Of a DNA stretch of 33,250 bases, positions 25,076-33,195 are shown piece after piece (within the stretch, counting starts at the first letter, position 1; each line of letters opens with the position of its first letter). Source of the DNA: Candidatus Hydrogenedens terephthalaticus JGI OTU-1 (GTDB lineage Bacteria; Hydrogenedentota; Hydrogenedentia; Hydrogenedentales; Hydrogenedentaceae); the NCBI GenBank assembly GCA_000493945.1, contig AWNW01000004.1, positions 40,102 to 73,351 of the forward strand. Reading direction: 5' to 3'. The notes under the pieces were generated by a model that saw only the letters and a list, made by a program, of their open reading frames with translations, made no database searches and had not been told where the DNA came from. The position numbers were made by a program, and so were the translations under genes.

Positions 25076-25871
25076 TACCTTCCATATATTAGCTCCTTAC
25101 TACGACCGTATTATGACCCGTGTCCGTTACGACCGATGGGAAAGCCGACTTCTGGATTTACAAAAAATAATACAGGACAAAAATAAAAGTGTAATAAATC
25201 ATCTTGATGTAGCATGTGGGACAGGAACTCTGATACAAAAATTAACAAGACATGGGTGGAACTCCATAGGGGTTGATATATCCCCATCTATGCTTTACAC
25301 CGCAAAACAACTAAATCCCGATATTTGTGTTTTAACAGGCAATATGTGTTCTCTTCCTTTTAAAAATTCATTTCATATAATATCGTGTCTTTTTGATTCT
25401 ATAAACTTTCTTTTGGATGAAGAAGATATATACCGTTCGGTTTACTCTATGGCACTGTCGCTAAAAGAAAACGGGCTTATCTATTTTGATTGTGTCACAG
25501 AACAAATGGTGAAACAATACTATAACAATAGTCAATGGAAAGAAAATTATAAAGACTTTAGAACAGTTTGGGAATCTACATATAATCCTTCAACGCAAAC
25601 AGCCACATTAAGTATATTAATACAAGGAAAAGGTTGGTCTGTAGTGAGACAAAAGATATATCCATTACAAGTATATTTGAATGCAATTAAAGAAGCCGGA
25701 CTTACTTTATTAGCTTGTTTAGATGCTCATACTTGGGACCACATTGATTCAAGAACTGTTCGCATAGATTTTATTTGTTCAAAATCCCCTTCGGATTTCT
25801 TAATGTATAATTTCAAGAAGATACAACAAAAAATAAAAATAGAAAGTGAATTATCATTGCGAAATGACTAA
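25065..25871 (+). CDS. Class I SAM-dependent methyltransferase
   Basis: This 268-residue protein has a standard SAM-binding Rossmann core. Motif I is LDVACGTGTLIQKL (about 47-60), followed by the acidic end of strand 2 (IGVDISPSML) and the motif IV region SCLFDSINFL. The remainder, including YFDCVTEQMVKQYY and the family-typical beta strands, resembles the generic Methyltransf_25/11 group. The acceptor cannot be told. It overlaps yqeK by 11 bp and ends the plus-strand operon. Its TAA overlaps, tail to tail, the TAG of the sulfatase gene on the other strand, leaving no room for a terminator. Confidence 0.85.
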   Translation: MQNDTFHILAPYYDRIMTRVRYDRWESRLLDLQKIIQDKNKSVINHLDVACGTGTLIQKLTRHGWNSIGVDISPSMLYTAKQLNPDICVLTGNMCSLPFKNSFHIISCLFDSINFLLDEEDIYRSVYSMALSLKENGLIYFDCVTEQMVKQYYNNSQWKENYKDFRTVWESTYNPSTQTATLSILIQGKGWSVVRQKIYPLQVYLNAIKEAGLTLLACLDAHTWDHIDSRTVRIDFICSKSPSDFLMYNFKKIQQKIKIESELSLRND

Positions 25872-27268
25872 TCAATAGGCGATTTCCAATCCTGTGAAGG
25901 AGTGCGTATTTCTTTTAATATATTCAATAATTCACTACATTTATCAGGATAAGTTGAAGCCAAATTGTTATTTTCTCCTTTATCAATACTCAGGTCATAT
26001 AACTCAGGAGGGTTTCCGTGAATATTTACTAACTTCCAATTTTCAATTCTTAAAGCCTGTTTAAATCCTTGTTCATAAAATTCCCAATATAAAGGTCTAT
26101 TCTTAAATGAAGATGTTTCATTCCCAAAAATCAAAGGAACCAACGAAATTCCATCTAATCCTTGAGGTGTTTTTGCTCCTGATAACTCTGCAAAAGTAGG
26201 CAAAACATCCCAAAAGGCGCATGGTACATCGCATTTAGTTCCCTGTGCTATCTTACCCTTCCACCTTATGATAAATGGAACGCGAATTCCTCCTTCGTAT
26301 AGATCCCTTTTATAACCCTTAAAGGGTCCTGAACTCTTAAAAAATTCAGGGTCTGCACCTCCTTCTTTATGAGGACCATTATCACTTGAAAACAATATTA
26401 CAGTCTTTTCATCCAATCCTAATTCATTTAACAAATCTAAGACCCTACCAACAGTATCATCTAAGCGTGTAATCATAGCAGCGTGATTTTTCTGAGTTTG
26501 TGGCCACGGTCTATCTGAATAAGGTTCATCATTCGGTACTTCCATACCATTCCCTTTGGCATTTCCCAATTCGTTATTTGCATGTGGAATAGTCAATGCT
26601 AAATAAAGAAAAAAGTTTTTACTTTTGTTCCTTTGAATAAAATCAATAGCCTCCTTTGTAAGTAAATCGTGACTATACTGTGTGCAGGTGCTACAAACTC
26701 CCGGAACCTCCGATATTATATTCCCTTCAATTTTTTCTTTCTTAGTTCCTCTCCATAAGAAATCAGGATAATAGTTATGAGCATGTCCTTGATTTAAATA
26801 ACCATAAAATTCATCAAAACCCTGTAATGTCGGAATTCCAGAGGTTTCTGCTTCACCTAATCCCCACTTTCCAATTAATCCTGTAACATAACCCTGAGAC
26901 TTCAAAACTTCTGCCAGTGTTACATCTTCAGGAGCAAGGGGAACTGTTCCATTTCCTCTTATTCTCGCATGTCCTGTATGATGCCCCGTCATTAGACAAC
27001 ATCGTGATGGAGCACATACGGTACTTCCTGCATATCCATCTGTAAAAATCATCCCTTCCCGTGCCATACGATCTATATTCGGTGTTAGTATATTTTGCTG
27101 TCCATAACATCCGACATCACCATAACCTAAATCATCTGCAAGTATGATAATAAAATTGGGCTTTTCTCCCTGTTCCTGTGATGTGATGTTGTTATTTATA
27201 AGAAGATTTAAAGCAACTCCAGCAGTTAAAGTATTACCTAAAAAATTCCTGCGTGTATACTTTCTCAT
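25868..27268 (-). CDS. Arylsulfatase-type sulfatase with twin-arginine signal
   Basis: This 466-residue exported sulfatase hydrolyses sulfate esters, plausibly on sulfated glycans. The N-terminus TRRNFLGNTLTAGVALNLL is a Tat-type signal, so export after folding is expected. C85 in STVCAPSRCCLMTGHHTGHA is in the CxPSR motif that is converted to formylglycine by an activating enzyme not in the window. Calcium-site residues are D45 and D46 (IILADDLGYGD), with SSDNGPH further on. The ending GNPPELYDLSIDKGENNNLA is typical of the family. AAGGA lies 7 bases before the ATG. It is transcribed divergently from aroA. Confidence 0.95.
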   Translation of the reverse strand: MRKYTRRNFLGNTLTAGVALNLLINNNITSQEQGEKPNFIIILADDLGYGDVGCYGQQNILTPNIDRMAREGMIFTDGYAGSTVCAPSRCCLMTGHHTGHARIRGNGTVPLAPEDVTLAEVLKSQGYVTGLIGKWGLGEAETSGIPTLQGFDEFYGYLNQGHAHNYYPDFLWRGTKKEKIEGNIISEVPGVCSTCTQYSHDLLTKEAIDFIQRNKSKNFFLYLALTIPHANNELGNAKGNGMEVPNDEPYSDRPWPQTQKNHAAMITRLDDTVGRVLDLLNELGLDEKTVILFSSDNGPHKEGGADPEFFKSSGPFKGYKRDLYEGGIRVPFIIRWKGKIAQGTKCDVPCAFWDVLPTFAELSGAKTPQGLDGISLVPLIFGNETSSFKNRPLYWEFYEQGFKQALRIENWKLVNIHGNPPELYDLSIDKGENNNLASTYPDKCSELLNILKEIRTPSQDWKSPID

Positions 27269-27383
27269 AACATAATCCTTTTATTTTACTAACCAATATA
27301 TAATTATGTTATTAAAATTATATAAAAAATGAATATAAAAAAACTTTTTGTCTTGAACATAAAACAAGAAATGATAAGAAAAA

Positions 27384-27400
27384 TATAATTGTTCTATAAT
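27384..27400 (+). promoter_or_regulatory. Possible -10 region(s) ahead of aroA
   Basis: Two TATAAT hexamers (27384-27389 and 27395-27400) lie 34-50 bases before the aroA ATG in the divergent sulfatase/aroA gap. A TTGAAC at 27353-27358 is badly spaced from both. This is a tentative aroA promoter. Confidence 0.35.
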
Positions 27401-27433
27401 ATAAATTCATCAATAACCATAAAGGGGATAATT

Positions 27434-28711
27434 ATGAAGTTAGTTGTCGAAGGTAGTAAATTAAAAGGTTCTGTAAAAATACCGGGTTCGAAATCGCATA
27501 CAATTAGAGCAGTAGCAATTGCTTCTCTCGCTGAAGGAAAAAGTATAATACAATCTCCCCTATCTTCTTCAGATACATTGTCGGCTGTGAAAGCCTATCG
27601 TTGTTTAGGAGTTAATATTTCTTTTGAAGAAGATACCTGGATTGTAGAAGGTCTTGGAGGAGATTGGAATGTCCCCGATGATGTAATTGATGTAGGTAAC
27701 TCCGGCACTACGATGTGTATTGCATTAGGAAGTGCAGCACTTATTAGAGAAGGAACTATCGTCTTAACTGGAGACCATCAAATCCGAAGAAGACCTTTAG
27801 GACCATTAATAAAAGCCTTAAATGAATTGGGTGCAAATATAATTTCTACAAGAAACAATAATCTCCCACCAGTGGTTGTTCAAGGACAAATTAAAGGTGG
27901 AAAAACATCTGTGGAAGCCGTATCAAGTCAGTATTTGACCTCCCTTTTGATTAATGCTCCTTTGGCTGATAACGAAACTAATGTAGATGTCCCTTTACTT
28001 TATGAAAAGCCCTATGTAGAAATGACATTAGCATGGCTTAAAGAACATGACATACAAGTAAATTATGATACAGAGTTTAAAAACTTCACAATTCCAGGAA
28101 AGCAAAAATATAAAACAGTTAATAAACAAATCCCGGGAGATTTCTCTTCTGCTACTTTTTTTCTTTGTGCAGGTGCTTTGCCAAATAATGATGTAGTTTG
28201 TTTAGGTCTGGATATTAACGATACACAGGGTGATAAACTTGTACTGGAATATTTAAAACAAATGGGGGCTAATATAGATATTAAAGAAAACGGTATCCAT
28301 GTTACCGCCCAACAATTACAAGGAACAGAAATTGACTTGAATGCAACTCCAGATGCATTACCTATGATGGCTGTGCTATCGTGTTTCGCCTCAAATAAAA
28401 CTCGATTATACAATGTTCCACAAGCAAGACTTAAAGAGACAGACCGTATCTCTGTAATGAGAGAAGAATTATCAAAATTAGGTGCGAAAATTAACGAGTT
28501 ACCTGATGGTTTAGAAATTGAAGAATCGCGTATGCACTCCGGATATGTTAATGGACATGGTGACCATCGTGTTGTAATGGCACTTGCCATTGCAGCTACT
28601 ATGCTTGATGGAACAACCATTATTGATGGCTATGAAGCAGTAGATGTAACTTTCCCTACATTTCTTGAATCCCTCAAATCTATCGGTGGAAATGCCCATG
28701 TAATAGAATAA
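27434..28711 (+). CDS. aroA: 3-phosphoshikimate 1-carboxyvinyltransferase (EPSP synthase)
   Basis: This shikimate-pathway enzyme joins shikimate 3-phosphate and phosphoenolpyruvate. It is 425 residues from the ATG at 27434, which has AAGGGGA 6 bases upstream; a longer upstream reading lacks conserved residues. Motifs are KIPGSKSHTIRAVAIASLAEG, VGNSGTTMCIALGSAAL, TGDHQIRRRPLGPLI, SSQYLTSLLINAPLA, PGDFSSATFFLCAG, RLKETDRI and GHGDHRVVMALAIA. The NSGTT motif replaces the NAGTA seen in enteric enzymes. It is followed after 44 bp by the aroK-aroC fusion on the same strand, forming a short shikimate operon. Confidence 0.96.
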   Translation: MKLVVEGSKLKGSVKIPGSKSHTIRAVAIASLAEGKSIIQSPLSSSDTLSAVKAYRCLGVNISFEEDTWIVEGLGGDWNVPDDVIDVGNSGTTMCIALGSAALIREGTIVLTGDHQIRRRPLGPLIKALNELGANIISTRNNNLPPVVVQGQIKGGKTSVEAVSSQYLTSLLINAPLADNETNVDVPLLYEKPYVEMTLAWLKEHDIQVNYDTEFKNFTIPGKQKYKTVNKQIPGDFSSATFFLCAGALPNNDVVCLGLDINDTQGDKLVLEYLKQMGANIDIKENGIHVTAQQLQGTEIDLNATPDALPMMAVLSCFASNKTRLYNVPQARLKETDRISVMREELSKLGAKINELPDGLEIEESRMHSGYVNGHGDHRVVMALAIAATMLDGTTIIDGYEAVDVTFPTFLESLKSIGGNAHVIE

Positions 28712-28755
28712 ATATTGTTAAAAACAATCAAAAATATAATACAAGGAGATTAAAT

Positions 28756-29733
28756 TTGAAATTGGTTATTATGGGTCCCAAAGGGGCTGGAAAAACAACT
28801 ATTGGAAAACTTGTCGCCGAAATAACAAACTTGAATTTCTTTGAAACAGATGAAATGATTGAAAATCTTTACTTTGAAAATACCGGCGAGCGAAAAACTT
28901 GTAGGCAAATTTTTATTGATAAAGGAGAAAACTACTTTCGCGAATTAGAAAAAAAAGTGGCTCAAGAAGTTGCTTATATGGATTGGTGTCTTATAATCAC
29001 AGGTGGCTCTATAATGCTGAATCCTCCCAATCGCCGAAAAATTCGAAACAATTCTTTACTCATATATCTGACTGCTAACAAAGAAATTTTATGGAAAAGA
29101 ATTTCAGAACATGGTATACCACCATGGTTAATAAATTGCGATAATCCTGAACAAAAATATTATGACGAATTATCTTTACGCGAAGAGATACTTCAACCTT
29201 TTGCGGATGTTTTAATTGATACATCAACGGGTAACCCAGACGATATTGCTCAATTAGTTGTAAGTCGCATAGGTGAGGAACTTGCCATACACACAAGGTC
29301 TGCAAATACATTTGGAGAAATAATTCGGATTACAACATTCGGAGAAAGTCATGGACCTGCAATCGGGGCTGTTATGGATGGGGTTCGTCCCGGTATAGAA
29401 ATATCAGAAGAAGATATTCAAAAGGAATTAGACCGCCGTAAACCCGGACAAAGTGCCATAACTACAAGAAGAAAAGAATCGGACACAGTCCACATACTTT
29501 CTGGTATTTTTGAAGGAAAAACTACAGGCGCACCTATAGGACTCGTTATCTATAATGAAGACCAAAAGTCGCATCACTATGACGAACTAAAAAATGTCTT
29601 TCGTCCCGGTCATGCTGATTTTACTTTTTATGTAAAATATGGCATTCGAGACCATCGAGGTGGTGGAAGGTCTTCTGGCCGCGAAACAGCGTGTAGAGTG
29701 GCTTGTGGCGCTATTGCAAAAAAAAATCCTTGA
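28756..29733 (+). CDS. aroK: Shikimate kinase-chorismate synthase fusion, 5' part (ends at a frameshift)
   Basis: Reading from TTG at 28756 (AGGAG 7 bases before), residues 1-175 are shikimate-kinase-like: P-loop GPKGAGKTTIGK, ETDEMIE, R in ENYFRELEKKV, TGGSIML and LREEILQPFADVLIDT. The shikimate GGG is GGS, and the usual LID arginine (RPLL) is replaced by GIPPWL, so kinase activity is uncertain. From about residue 185 the chain runs directly into chorismate synthase (NTFGEIIRITTFGESHGPAIG, RRKPGQSAITTRRKES, GIRDHRGGGRSSGRETACR). There is no start codon at the junction, so this is a real gene fusion. The frame breaks after GAIAKK at an A9 run and hits TGA at 29731-29733. Confidence 0.85.
   Translation: MKLVIMGPKGAGKTTIGKLVAEITNLNFFETDEMIENLYFENTGERKTCRQIFIDKGENYFRELEKKVAQEVAYMDWCLIITGGSIMLNPPNRRKIRNNSLLIYLTANKEILWKRISEHGIPPWLINCDNPEQKYYDELSLREEILQPFADVLIDTSTGNPDDIAQLVVSRIGEELAIHTRSANTFGEIIRITTFGESHGPAIGAVMDGVRPGIEISEEDIQKELDRRKPGQSAITTRRKESDTVHILSGIFEGKTTGAPIGLVIYNEDQKSHHYDELKNVFRPGHADFTFYVKYGIRDHRGGGRSSGRETACRVACGAIAKKNP
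29718..29726 (+). other. A9 homopolymer: frameshift or slippage site within aroC
   Basis: Nine A interrupt the chorismate synthase frame. Eight A would give GCA AAA AAA ATC CTT and continue the family sequence GAIAKK-I-LERKG exactly. With nine, the frame ends at TGA six bases later. Either RNA polymerase slippage restores a fraction of messages, or there is one extra base from mutation or sequence error. Confidence 0.85.
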
Positions 29734-30385
29734 AAGAAAAGGTGTAAAAATAATCGCCCATTCTGTTGAAATTGCAGGAAAATCATCCTCAGTCGAAGGG
29801 TCTTATGAAAATATTGAAAATAACCCTGTAAGATGTAAAGACCCAGAGGCAGCCAAAGTTATGGAAGAGGAAGTCATGAGAGCAAGGAAAGAGGGTGATT
29901 CCGTTGGAGGAATTGTACAACTCGAAATACATGGTGTCCCCCCGGGACTTGGAGACCCTGTCTTTGCAAAATTAGATGCCCGTTTAGCTGGGGCTCTTAT
30001 GAGTATCGGAGCTGTAAAAGGTATTGAATTTGGAGATGGATTTGAATTGGCACGCCTGAGAGGAAGTCAATCCAATGACCCTATGCAAGACGGAACATTC
30101 TTAAGCAATCATGCTGGTGGTATTTTAGGTGGAATAAGCACAGGACAACCCATTATCGCTCGCCTTGTTGTAAAACCCACTTCCTCTATTGCAAAAACTC
30201 AAAAAACGATTGATATCCATTCGAATAATTGCGAAATAAGAGTGCATGGACGCCACGACCCCTGTATTGTTCCACGAGCCATTCCCGTTATAGAAAGTAT
30301 GACAGCACTAACTATCCTGGATATATGGGAAGTTCAAATACGACTAAATCCTGATTGGGCTGAAAAATGGGGTACTCCTATATAA
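29726..30385 (+). CDS. aroC: Chorismate synthase, 3' part (other frame of the fused gene)
   Basis: Chorismate synthase converts EPSP to chorismate using reduced FMN. This frame supplies the remaining 220 or so residues, continuing ILERKGVKIIAHSVEIAG directly from the upstream frame. It holds GVPPGLGDPVFAKLDARLAGA, KGIEFGDGF, NHAGGILGGISTGQPI, VVKPTSSI and GRHDPCIVPRAIPVIESM, all conserved and undamaged. An ATG at 29639 opens this frame upstream, but its first 28 residues are the out-of-frame shadow of the fused part and are not chorismate synthase. The two halves together make a full-length enzyme. The flavodoxin at 30897 could in principle help reduce FMN, but that is a guess. Confidence 0.85.
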   Translation: MLERKGVKIIAHSVEIAGKSSSVEGSYENIENNPVRCKDPEAAKVMEEEVMRARKEGDSVGGIVQLEIHGVPPGLGDPVFAKLDARLAGALMSIGAVKGIEFGDGFELARLRGSQSNDPMQDGTFLSNHAGGILGGISTGQPIIARLVVKPTSSIAKTQKTIDIHSNNCEIRVHGRHDPCIVPRAIPVIESMTALTILDIWEVQIRLNPDWAEKWGTPI

Positions 30386-30456
30386 CAATATACTCCCCTT
30401 TTTGCTAACGCTATCTGTTTTCTGTTATTATTAAATGAAAGAGATGAGGAAAACTT

Positions 30457-30900
30457 ATGATTATATGCCCTCATTGTAATCAACAAAAAATCGGTTCAGG
30501 CAAATTACCACCAGATGTAGTAATGATACTTCCTTGTCCTTCATGTCATGAATTCAGCATCGTATTCAGAAATAAAGCAATTCCAATTAATAGACGCATT
30601 ATCGAAAAAGGTTCCCGCAAAGAAAGAATAGAACACTTAGCCAGCATTGTAGAAATGTTTCTTGACCTTGCTATGCCAGAGTTAGAGCGACAGAATGGCG
30701 AAATAAATTTGGATGAGAAACAAGAATCATCAGAAGATGAAAATAAAAAGAATTTATTCAAACCAAGAAGTGGTCAACAATCTTTTGTAACAAATCAACC
30801 TTCCCCTATCTCAGCAGAAGAAGTAAAATTATTTATTGAAAAAGAAATTAATTCTATTGACGACCCCGAACTCTTTAAAAAATATTTTGGGGAAAATTAA
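30457..30900 (+). CDS. Small zinc-ribbon protein of unknown function
   Basis: This 147-residue protein is not recognised as a known family. Two CxxC pairs near the N-terminus (C4/C7 in ICPHC, C27/C30 in CPSC) suggest a zinc ribbon. A predicted helical stretch with basic residues follows (RRIIEKGSRKERIEHLASIVEMFLD, split at KER). The centre is acidic and low in complexity (LDEKQESSEDENKK). The C-terminus ends with a helix around LFIEKEINSIDDPELFKKYF. A GAGGAAA ribosome site precedes the ATG, 71 bp after aroC. Its TAA overlaps the stop of the flavodoxin gene on the opposite strand. Confidence 0.7.
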   Translation: MIICPHCNQQKIGSGKLPPDVVMILPCPSCHEFSIVFRNKAIPINRRIIEKGSRKERIEHLASIVEMFLDLAMPELERQNGEINLDEKQESSEDENKKNLFKPRSGQQSFVTNQPSPISAEEVKLFIEKEINSIDDPELFKKYFGEN

Positions 30901-31421
30901 TCGTTTACAGATTTGTGGTTAGCAATTTCTTCCTCTAACATCTTCACCCAATCAACTATCCTTTGCACTGTTAAATTACTTTCGTTATCCTGGTCAATAA
31001 TCAAACCACAAAATTTGTCTCCTAATAGTGCTTTTGAGAATTGAAAATTATAACCCTCATTTTTCCAAAAACCAATAACAATACCCGCATTTTCTATAAC
31101 TACATCATAAATATCTCTCACTCCACTGGCAAACTGCTCAGGAAACATAGCACTATCACCTAAACCAAATAAAGCAATTAATTTGCCTCCAATTACACTC
31201 TTATCTAATTTCTCTAATACTTCTTTCCAATCCTTTTGTGCCTCTCCATTTCCCCATGTAGATGTTCCGAAAATAAGCAAATCATATTGCTTAAATTCTT
31301 CTATATCAACAGACAAAACATTTCTTATTTCTACTTCATGCTCCGCAAAAGCAGAAGATATTATCTCTGCAACATAAGCAGTATTGCCTGTATTACTTCC
31401 GTAAACAATTAATATTTTCAA
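30897..31421 (-). CDS. Flavodoxin (long-chain type)
   Basis: This is a cytoplasmic one-electron carrier that binds FMN. The 174 residues include the phosphate-binding loop GSNTGNT (9-15) and the isoalloxazine-flanking loops TSTWGNGEAQKDW and LFGLGDSAMFPEQFASG. An insertion around NEGYNFQFSKALLGDKFCGLIIDQ is typical of long-chain, FldA-like flavodoxins. The start is TTG at 31421, supported by GAGGTGA 7 bases upstream; no in-frame ATG exists near the conserved KILIVYGS. Its stop overlaps that of the convergent zinc-ribbon gene. Confidence 0.95.
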   Translation of the reverse strand: MKILIVYGSNTGNTAYVAEIISSAFAEHEVEIRNVLSVDIEEFKQYDLLIFGTSTWGNGEAQKDWKEVLEKLDKSVIGGKLIALFGLGDSAMFPEQFASGVRDIYDVVIENAGIVIGFWKNEGYNFQFSKALLGDKFCGLIIDQDNESNLTVQRIVDWVKMLEEEIANHKSVND

Positions 31422-31478
31422 TTTTTTTCACCTCTAATATAAAAACAATTTTTTGTGAAAAAAGATTTCTTAACCTAT

Positions 31479-32684
31479 TTACTTGTCAATATATATCCCC
31501 GATTTTTTGATGTTTATCTCTCTTTTAAGTATCCCTTTCAAATCAACAGATGGAAGTTCATCAGTGGATGTAACAATTTCCTTTTTCCCATCAGGATGTA
31601 AAATAAATGTGTCTTCAGATTTTACACCTTTTGCCGAAGGATTCCAAGCAAATGCAGATCCAAATGGGATATGCTTTCCCAATTCTTTTTCTACAAGCGA
31701 TGGATAGAATGTGTCCAGAACAGGAAAAGTCTCACTAGGAGTCCCTTTACAGGTTCTCCCAGCATAACCTGTTGCTCCTCCCTGATGATGATTATGCCAT
31801 TCATTTTCAGGAAATCCCATTAATTTATATGCCTCCATACATTTTGCAAAAACTTCTCCTAAAGTTTTCCCGGGCACTGTGGCTTCTTGCACCAATGCAT
31901 CTACACAGCATATCCTATCAAAAGCATCTTTTGTTTCTTTAGAAATTTTACCTACTTGCTTAAATCTTGTAAGAGAAACAACTAATCCCTCTTTTAAAAA
32001 GCATCCTACAACCATTACGATATTTTTTATTTTTTTGCTGTCCTTATTCGACAATAATAACGATTCTGTTGGTAAAGGATGTCTATATTTTTTTATCCGT
32101 TCATCACTTGCAACTAACGCTACAGGGACAAGACAACCCCGCTTATGTCCCTCATACACTAATCTTGCCGATATATCCGTTTCTGTATCAAATTGTTTTA
32201 TCTCTTTTAATGTACTTACCATTGCTTCGCTTGCAAGTTGTCCTAATTCTTTGTATTTTTGTAATTCCATTTTTGTTAATAAAGCCCTTATTATAGATAG
32301 TTCATTATTTACATTTTTCCCCAAACTACCATCATCAGATACCCATTTCGATTCATCTTTAATCTTAAAATGCTTTCTTACAATATCTGAAGGAGAGGAG
32401 TTAAACCATAAAAAAGAAAGTTTCTCACAAGAAAAATTAGTAAGTTCCTCATCTATAATACGCGGTTCCTCGATATTATTACCCACATAATATACTCTAC
32501 CATTCTTATCTACTAATAAAGAATTAGCACCTAAATCTGTATACTTCCAAATATAATTCCTTTTTCCACCTGTTGCCATTGCAAAATTATCTACCCGTGA
32601 CAGCAAAATTCCTTTATATCCATTTTGGTTTAAGAAAGCCTTAATAAGAGCAATACGAATATCAAACAATTCACGGTCTTTCAT
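31479..32684 (-). CDS. M24 (pita-bread fold) aminopeptidase P-like protein lacking several metal ligands
   Basis: This 401-residue two-domain protein resembles the Xaa-Pro peptidase / creatinase group. The N-terminal creatinase-like domain spans about 1-150 (GYKGILLSRVDNFAMATGG), and the C-terminal pita-bread domain spans about 150-385. In the latter, the two metal aspartates of active M24 enzymes (the D-x10-D block) are missing: the equivalent strand pair reads IVMVVGCFLKEGLVVSLTRF. A histidine is kept in HHQGGATGYAG, and a glutamate in KGVKSEDTFIL. It is therefore probably a metal-independent enzyme (creatinase itself uses no metal) or a non-catalytic homologue. A GGAG site precedes the ATG. 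It stands alone between flavodoxin and the divergent receiver gene. Confidence 0.82.
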   Translation of the reverse strand: MKDRELFDIRIALIKAFLNQNGYKGILLSRVDNFAMATGGKRNYIWKYTDLGANSLLVDKNGRVYYVGNNIEEPRIIDEELTNFSCEKLSFLWFNSSPSDIVRKHFKIKDESKWVSDDGSLGKNVNNELSIIRALLTKMELQKYKELGQLASEAMVSTLKEIKQFDTETDISARLVYEGHKRGCLVPVALVASDERIKKYRHPLPTESLLLSNKDSKKIKNIVMVVGCFLKEGLVVSLTRFKQVGKISKETKDAFDRICCVDALVQEATVPGKTLGEVFAKCMEAYKLMGFPENEWHNHHQGGATGYAGRTCKGTPSETFPVLDTFYPSLVEKELGKHIPFGSAFAWNPSAKGVKSEDTFILHPDGKKEIVTSTDELPSVDLKGILKREINIKKSGIYIDK

Positions 32685-32748
32685 ATCTATCTCCTTCCTG
32701 TCAACTATAATTTAATATTGATTATAATTTATAATATGTTCATTCGAT

Positions 32749-33195
32749 ATGAATATCAAAAATATATTAACAAAGACTACTATGGATAACAAATTATTAA
32801 AAGATAAAAAAATATTAATAATAGAAGATGAAGTAGATATTTTAAGTTCTTTAAAGATTCTTTTTGAGGCTGAAGGAGCAAAAATATTTCAATCCGAATA
32901 TGCATCAATTGCTGTAAAGATAGCCGAAAAAGAAATACCTGATTTATGTATCTTTGATGTTATGTTACCGGATGAAAGTGGTATTCAATTATATGTTGAA
33001 TTTAAAAATCATCCTTATCTTAATAATATTCCGATTGTCTTTGTTACGGGTGTAAATACCTATGAGTTAGGAAACTCCTTATCTGCCGAAAAAATATCAG
33101 AGATGTATCAAGTCCCTCCTCCCGAAGGTTTTATAGAAAAACCTTTTAATCCCGATGAACTTTTGGATATTGTATATAATATTTTCCATTCCTGA
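32749..33195 (+). CDS. Single-domain response regulator (receiver only)
   Basis: This 148-residue protein consists of one CheY-like receiver and no output domain. The acidic pair (IIEDEVD), phospho-acceptor D70 in CIFDVMLPDESG, T in PIVFVTG, and K in FIEKPFNPDELL are present. The stretch between strand 4 and the lysine (TYELGNSLSAEKISEMYQ and VPPPEG) is about a dozen residues longer than in CheY. An internal ATG at 32782 is an alternative start; neither has a clear ribosome site. No kinase is adjacent. It may relay phosphate to another protein or act by binding a partner. Confidence 0.88.
   Translation: MNIKNILTKTTMDNKLLKDKKILIIEDEVDILSSLKILFEAEGAKIFQSEYASIAVKIAEKEIPDLCIFDVMLPDESGIQLYVEFKNHPYLNNIPIVFVTGVNTYELGNSLSAEKISEMYQVPPPEGFIEKPFNPDELLDIVYNIFHS

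Noticed and set aside
28063..28620. 185-codon minus-strand frame inside aroA
   Set aside because: aroA is unambiguous on the plus strand. The antisense frame has no domain and no ribosome site.
29639..29718. ATG at 29639 as a genuine start of a separate chorismate synthase gene
   Set aside because: The residues before the A9 run in this frame do not match chorismate synthase, whereas the other frame matches it precisely. The enzyme N-terminus would be missing.
31879..32490. 203-codon plus-strand frame inside the M24 family gene
   Set aside because: Serine/threonine/phenylalanine-rich composition typical of an antisense shadow. The minus-strand gene has recognisable family motifs.
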